DNA of 64,000 nucleotides from Planctomycetota bacterium. Its GTDB lineage: Bacteria > Planctomycetota > B15-G4. Shown here one piece after another: positions 59,793-64,000 of this stretch; within the stretch, counting starts at the first letter, position 1, and each line of letters starts with the position of its first letter. The position numbers and the translations under genes were made by a program. The stretch is taken from the NCBI GenBank assembly GCA_029259725.1, contig JAJDER010000070.1, positions 33,602 to 97,601 of the forward strand, in the 5' to 3' direction. The notes beneath the pieces are model-generated. The model had not been told where the DNA came from. It searched no databases and worked only from the letters and a program-made list of their open reading frames with translations.

Positions 59793-60677
59793 CTACCGGG
59801 TCTCGCTGTACACCAGGCTGCTGACGTCGTAGGCGGCGTCGGTCGCGAACCCGCCGTCCAGGAGCAGCACCTTCGCGCGCTCCTCGTAGTCGAGGGTCTT
59901 GCGCTCGTCGGACAGGTACTCGAGCTCCGCCTCCTGACGGCTGCGCAGCTCGGCCAGACGACCCTGCATGTGGTCGAGGCTGGCGACCTCGTAGCGGCTG
60001 CACTCCTCGATCGTCTTCTGGCGCTTCTCCATCAGGTTGATCAGGCGGTCGTTGCGGGCGATGGCGTCGACCTGGCGCTCGAGCTGCCACATCTGCGACT
60101 GGAACTGGGCGCGCTCGGTCTCGAGCTGCACCAGCAGGTCACCGAGGCGGCCCTCCTGCTGCTTCAGGTAGACCAGATCGTGGTCGGCGTCCGCGGCCCG
60201 GTTCGCGTACGCGATGCGGGTCTGCTCGATGTGGTTGGCGCGCGTCAGGGCCTGATCGACGCTGTAGGTGCGGTTCTCGAACTGCACCGTGGCGAGTCGC
60301 GCCCGGCCGTTCTCGCTCCGCGACGCGTGGGCCGAAGCGAGCAGCGGCTGCAGCGTCTCGAGATCGGCGGAGGCCAGCTTCACGACGCCGGTGCTGACGT
60401 CACGATCCTTCTCGAGCTGCTGGATCTGGGTCTGGAGCTCGGCGAGGTCGCCGCGCACCTGGGCGATCTTGACCGGGTACTCCTCCTCGAGATCGCGGAG
60501 CTGGGCGCGCAGGGCCACCGGGTCGTCGATGTTGTCGTCGATCATGGCCATCACCTTGGAGTGGGCCTGGGTGAACACGGCTTCGGTGCGCTCGGGGCCG
60601 GCGATGAAGTAGGCGGCCGTACCCGCGAGGACCGTGATCAGGCCGAAGCGGGAGAAGGTCTTGAAGATGCTGCACAT
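59793..60677 (-). CDS. Membrane-anchored coiled-coil protein
   Basis: I recognise no named family. The 294-residue product has one N-terminal helix (FGLITVLAGTAAYFIAG, residues about 11-27) and a body that is almost all charged helix with heptads (DLAELQTQIQQLEKDRDV, LLVQLETERAQFQSQMWQLE, LMEKRQKTIEECSRYEVASL). It superficially resembles PspA/YscL-like rods but lacks their motifs. GAGGAA precedes the ATG at 60677. It is divergent from the sigma factor-kinase operon, whose regulon might include it. Confidence 0.78.
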   Translation of the reverse strand: MCSIFKTFSRFGLITVLAGTAAYFIAGPERTEAVFTQAHSKVMAMIDDNIDDPVALRAQLRDLEEEYPVKIAQVRGDLAELQTQIQQLEKDRDVSTGVVKLASADLETLQPLLASAHASRSENGRARLATVQFENRTYSVDQALTRANHIEQTRIAYANRAADADHDLVYLKQQEGRLGDLLVQLETERAQFQSQMWQLERQVDAIARNDRLINLMEKRQKTIEECSRYEVASLDHMQGRLAELRSRQEAELEYLSDERKTLDYEERAKVLLLDGGFATDAAYDVSSLVYSETR

Positions 60678-60903
60678 GGCTGGGTTCCTCGTGGGGGGAA
60701 GCTCTCGTCTCGCTCGCCGGCATCGGTCGACCCGGTGTGCGTGGCGCTTCCTTGGGATCCGGGCCCGGGGACTTGCGGACTCGAGCGGACTTTTTCGGGT
60801 CGCCTGGGCGTGACCGGCCCACCGCATACCCCCGGAAGGCCGCCGTCCGGACCCGAACCCGGGTGTCACCCCGCGGACATCTCCACGGGCGGTCTCCTTC
60901 CCC

Positions 60904-60909
60904 TAGAAT
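60904..60909 (+). promoter_or_regulatory. Putative -10 box (TAGAAT) for a leaderless sigma factor mRNA
   Basis: CCCTAGAATGG; the expected start point 7-8 nt after the hexamer coincides with the ATG at 60917. An ATG at 60908 lies inside the hexamer itself and so is unlikely to be used. Confidence 0.6.
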
Positions 60910-60916
60910 GGATTCG

Positions 60917-61666
60917 ATGCTCAGCTCAGTGACCACCGGCTTCATCGGCCGACTCCGCGATCGTGACCCCGCAGCCTGGTTCGAGCTGTGGGAGATCTTC
61001 GGTCCGATCCTGCGTGCGCAGCTCTCCAAGTGGGGCGGCGGTCGCATCGGTGCCGAGACCGTCAAGGACCTCTCGCAAGAGACGATGGCAGCGCTGTCGG
61101 ACGCCATCGATCGGCACGACCCCTCGCGCGGCGCACGCTTCTCGACCTGGCTCCTGGCCATCGCCAAGCACACGCTGGGCGGGGAGATCGACCGGCGCAT
61201 GGCGTTGAAACGCGGCAAGGGCAAGAAGCCCGCCTCGCTGGACGAGGCCTGGATGGGCGAGCACGGCGGGGCCGGACCCGATGCCACCTACGAAGCCGCG
61301 GTGTTCGCCGCCAAGGTCGAGGCGTCGATCCGGCAGGTGGAGCGCGAGACCGACTTCATGGACTTCTCGGTCTACCGCATGCGGGTCTTCGACGGCACGA
61401 GCGGCAAGCAGGTCGCCGTGAACCTGGGGGTCTCGGAGCCCACCGTGAGCCGGCGCCTGACCCGGGTCCGCGATCACCTGCGCGGGGCGCTCGGCGAGAT
61501 CATGACCAAGTACAGTTTCACCGAGGAAGAACTGCAGGAAGCGGCGCGAAACGGGATCGACCCCAATCCCACCAAGGCCGCCGACGCGCTCTTCGACGAG
61601 GCGCTGGCCGAGATCTACCACCGTCACATCGAGCGACGGCAGGAGGATCCGGCGCCGGGCGGCTGA
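60917..61666 (+). CDS. RNA polymerase sigma factor (ECF-like)
   Basis: The 249-residue protein has sigma region 2 (VKDLSQETMAALSDAIDRHD, then GARFSTWLLAIAKHTLGGEI) and a region 4 HTH (FDGTSGKQVAVNLGVSEPTV, SRRLTRVRDHLRGAL). It would direct RNA polymerase to a specific set of promoters. The tail beyond region 4 (about 55 residues) is longer than usual for ECFs and may regulate activity. The membrane Ser/Thr kinase follows 55 nt downstream, a pairing known in planctomycetes for phosphorylation-controlled sigma factors. The -10 box dictates the ATG at 60917. Confidence 0.88.
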   Translation: MLSSVTTGFIGRLRDRDPAAWFELWEIFGPILRAQLSKWGGGRIGAETVKDLSQETMAALSDAIDRHDPSRGARFSTWLLAIAKHTLGGEIDRRMALKRGKGKKPASLDEAWMGEHGGAGPDATYEAAVFAAKVEASIRQVERETDFMDFSVYRMRVFDGTSGKQVAVNLGVSEPTVSRRLTRVRDHLRGALGEIMTKYSFTEEELQEAARNGIDPNPTKAADALFDEALAEIYHRHIERRQEDPAPGG

Positions 61667-61721
61667 CGGCGCGTCGCAGGCCCTGGGGAGCCCCCCGGGG
61701 CGCATGGAGGAGCCTGCGATC

Positions 61722-63863
61722 ATGGGAATGTCCGGAATCGGTAGCGTCCTGATGCTCCCCCTGATCGCCGTCGGCGTGATCGCCGCGGCCATCGGGGGCA
61801 TCTGGCTGGTGGTCAAGCTGCTGATGGGCTTGGGGTGGCTGCTGGGCACGGTGTTCAAGGGCATCGGGGCCTTCCTCGGGCACATCTTCGCCTTCGGGAA
61901 GGGCGAGGTCGTGGACGCGCTCGGCGCCGGCGGCGGGCTGATCACCTCGATCTTCTACCTGCCGCTGATCCTGCTGAACGTCGTGGTCGGGCGCTGGCAG
62001 GCGGCCAACCACTACGGTCGCGCCCTCGAGTCCGAGATCGTGCGCACCGGAAGTTGCCTCTATCGCGTGGCCGTGGGGCATCCGGCGCGCCTGCTGGGCC
62101 TGCGCAGCCTGACCCACGGACTCGAGGAACGCGTCCCCGCCGTGGTCGCCTCGGCCCCGCGTGGCAAGGACGGACGGCCGGCCTTCGAGGGTTACAAGAT
62201 CACCGGGACGCTGACCCCCGGCGGCTCCGGCGCACGCCTGTTCCTGGCCGAACCGACGCACGACACCCTGCGCCGCTACGCCTCCTCGGGCCGCATGACG
62301 CCGCGCCAGGTCGTGATCAAGTCCTTCTCGCTGGCCCAGGGTTCGACGCTGCCGCAGATCGTGCGCGAGAGCCGCGCGCTGGAGGCCGCGCGCAAGCTGG
62401 GCCTGGTCCTCGACCACGAGCTGACCAGCGAGCACTTCCACTACGTCATGCCCTACGTACCGGGCGACGATCTCTCCGCCGTCAGCCAGAAGCTGCACGG
62501 CAAGGCCAAGGCGGACGGCCTCAAGGACGAGCAGCTGCGCGAGATCATGAGCTACTCCGCCGACCTGCTCGAGACCCTCGGTCGCTTCCACGACGGCGGG
62601 CTGTGGCACAAGGACATCAAGCCCAGCAACATCATCATCAGCAGCGGGCGCGCGCACCTGGTCGACTTCGGCCTGATCACGCCGCTCAAGTCGGCGATGA
62701 CGCTGACCACCCACGGCACCGAGTACTTCCGCGACCCCGAGATGGTGCGCATGGCGCTCAAGGGCACCAAGGTGCACGAGGTCGACGGCGTCAAGTTCGA
62801 CGTGTATGGCGCCGGCGCGGTGCTCTACTCACTGATCGAGAACAGCTTCCCGGCCCACGGCAGCCTGTCGCAGATCACCCGGCGCTGCCCCGAGGCGCTG
62901 CGTTGGATCGTGCGCCGCTCCATGGCCGACATGGGCAACCGCTACGGCAGCGCTCGCGAGATGCTGGCCGACGTGCGCGCCGTGCTCTCGGCACGCAAGC
63001 CGTTCGAGATGCGCCCCGCGGACCTGCCGTCGCTCTCCGGCAAGCCCGGCCTGGCCGCCGAGCTGAGCCGCCCGCGCGACGAGGCACCGTTCGCCTGGCC
63101 CACGGCCGGCGCGCCCGCGGCCACCGTCGGTGCCGGCGGATCCAGGAGCTCCAGCGGCAGCCGCTTGGGTTGGGGACTCGTCGCCGCCGTGACCCTGCTC
63201 TTCCTGGTCGGAGGCGGCGCGGCCTTCACCTTCCTCGGTGCGGCGAGCTTCAACGCGAGCAACGGCGCCCGGGAGACCGCCCGGAGCTTCCCGAGCAATA
63301 GCAATGGGGCGTCGCCCCGCGCCCACGACATCCGCACGGGCTGGAGCACGACCCTGGCCAGCGAGGTCGTCGTGCCCGAACCACCCGCGAGCATCGATGC
63401 CGACGGCGACGTGCTCATGATCCTCGACGACCTGCCGGCCCACATGCGCGGCGACATCCTGCAGCCGATGACGGCCGCGCTCGACATGGCCAACTACACC
63501 CTGCTGGGCTCGCCCGCCAGCACGATCGAACCCAAGCGGGAGCAGGTGCTGTTCTCGCGGGTGCGCAAGGCCATCGGCATCTCGTCGATCGAAGATCCCG
63601 AGGCCCACGCCCGGCTGGCCTTCATGCTGCACGAGATCCCCGAGACCGAACTCCACGGCATCCTCTGGATCTCGCTGGGCCCCGACGGGGAGATCGCCAA
63701 GCGCCGGATCTTCCGGGACGCCAGGGCGGAGACGCGCGTGAAGGCGGCGCTCGAGGGCGCGCGCCGGACCGGCCAGCGCTCCCGGGGCGTCCAGGCCGCC
63801 TCCTCGACGGGCAACACCTGCGAGGCGTCGACGGACGACAGCCTCATCTACGCGATCCACTAG
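61722..63863 (+). CDS. Membrane Ser/Thr protein kinase paired with the sigma factor
   Basis: The 713-residue protein has two or three N-terminal membrane segments (about residues 8-35 and 72-90). A Hanks-type kinase domain follows: Gly-rich GGSGARLFLAEP near 168, Lys 200 in VVIKSF, catalytic loop HKDIKPSN (296-303), DFG (315-317) and DPE in place of APE (338-340). Another helix (about 482-507) and a secreted-side C-terminal domain of about 200 residues with no recognised fold complete it. It probably phosphorylates the sigma factor or a partner in response to an outside signal. GGAGGAG precedes ATG 61722; ATG 61704 is an alternative. Confidence 0.9.
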   Translation: MGMSGIGSVLMLPLIAVGVIAAAIGGIWLVVKLLMGLGWLLGTVFKGIGAFLGHIFAFGKGEVVDALGAGGGLITSIFYLPLILLNVVVGRWQAANHYGRALESEIVRTGSCLYRVAVGHPARLLGLRSLTHGLEERVPAVVASAPRGKDGRPAFEGYKITGTLTPGGSGARLFLAEPTHDTLRRYASSGRMTPRQVVIKSFSLAQGSTLPQIVRESRALEAARKLGLVLDHELTSEHFHYVMPYVPGDDLSAVSQKLHGKAKADGLKDEQLREIMSYSADLLETLGRFHDGGLWHKDIKPSNIIISSGRAHLVDFGLITPLKSAMTLTTHGTEYFRDPEMVRMALKGTKVHEVDGVKFDVYGAGAVLYSLIENSFPAHGSLSQITRRCPEALRWIVRRSMADMGNRYGSAREMLADVRAVLSARKPFEMRPADLPSLSGKPGLAAELSRPRDEAPFAWPTAGAPAATVGAGGSRSSSGSRLGWGLVAAVTLLFLVGGGAAFTFLGAASFNASNGARETARSFPSNSNGASPRAHDIRTGWSTTLASEVVVPEPPASIDADGDVLMILDDLPAHMRGDILQPMTAALDMANYTLLGSPASTIEPKREQVLFSRVRKAIGISSIEDPEAHARLAFMLHEIPETELHGILWISLGPDGEIAKRRIFRDARAETRVKAALEGARRTGQRSRGVQAASSTGNTCEASTDDSLIYAIH

Positions 63864-63943
63864 CCTGGACTTCTCACCAGCTTCGTCGCGAGGGGGCGCC
63901 AGGGCCTTCGTGGCAAGGAGCAGCGGCGTGGTCGACGCGGAGG

Positions 63944-63959
63944 CGGGGTGCACACCCCG
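63944..63959 (+). terminator. Possible terminator after the kinase gene
   Basis: CGGGGTG-CA-CACCCCG is a 7-bp inverted repeat about 80 nt after the kinase stop. There is no T-run; the rest of the stretch to the window end shows no supported gene. Confidence 0.35.
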
Positions 63960-64000
63960 TCGAGCATCGACCGCGCCGCTCGACGCAGCCATGGAGGTCC

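Noticed and set aside
62829..63992. A 387-codon minus-strand frame opposite the kinase
   Set aside because: It is a complement-strand shadow of a gene with intact kinase motifs.

Overview
The window is very GC-rich, densely coded bacterial chromosome. It looks like a member of the Planctomycetota, probably one of the high-GC marine lineages. The inference rests on several gene types occurring together: a MoxR/DUF58/DUF4350/DUF4129 membrane module with an RDD-SpoIIM fusion; a sigma factor followed by a membrane Ser/Thr kinase; a matrixin-type protease and a HAF-repeat protein that share a C-terminal domain; a DUF1570-like secreted HExxH protein; and long CarboxypepD_reg repeat proteins. No rRNA or ribosomal protein gene is present to confirm the phylum. 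No phage, transposon, CRISPR array or recognisable defence island is seen, so this is chromosomal backbone plus lineage-specific genes.

Layout. 1-4.7 kb: the end of a family 2 glycosyltransferase, a membrane-anchored CarboxypepD_reg repeat protein and a thiolase. 4.75-11.8 kb: the MoxR module, with the RDD-SpoIIM gene converging on the DUF58 gene. 11.9-17.7 kb: a protein with three TRASH-like Cys motifs, a PepSY membrane protein, two convergent secreted proteins and a PAS-Fis regulator. 17.7-25.8 kb: a heavy-metal (probably copper) RND efflux operon cusA-cusB-tolC preceded by a TRASH-like lipoprotein and a Cys-rich secreted peptide, with a palindrome at the operon start. 25.9-33.3 kb: a FIST protein, a sodium:solute symporter coupled to a HEAT-like protein, a GT4 glycosyltransferase and a WcaJ-like phosphoglycosyltransferase.

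33.4-46.7 kb is housekeeping and salvage: DUF309, tRNA-dihydrouridine synthase, 3-methyladenine DNA glycosylase, UbiD, purine nucleoside phosphorylase, hypoxanthine phosphoribosyltransferase, a cupin, RecQ, adenosine deaminase, arginine decarboxylase, a secreted HExxH protein and tRNA-Gly(GCC). 46.7-59.4 kb holds an alpha/beta hydrolase, ThiD with a TIM-barrel partner, a two-PDZ secreted protein, PurB, an operon nadC-anti-sigma factor-vanZ, a ComEA-like protein, a degenerate nuclease-like protein, a class V aminotransferase coupled to a CPBP protease, a gamma carbonic anhydrase and a thioesterase. 59.5-64 kb has a small lipoprotein, a membrane coiled-coil protein and the sigma factor-Ser/Thr kinase pair.

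Two themes cross the window. Genes are commonly joined by 4-nt stop/start overlaps (ATGA or GTGA), giving translationally coupled pairs. Many first genes lack a Shine-Dalgarno and instead carry a TANACT-like -10 hexamer 6-11 nt before the start codon, which points to widespread leaderless transcription. Metal handling (three loci with CCxxC TRASH-like motifs plus the efflux operon) and purine salvage (four genes) are the main physiological clusters.
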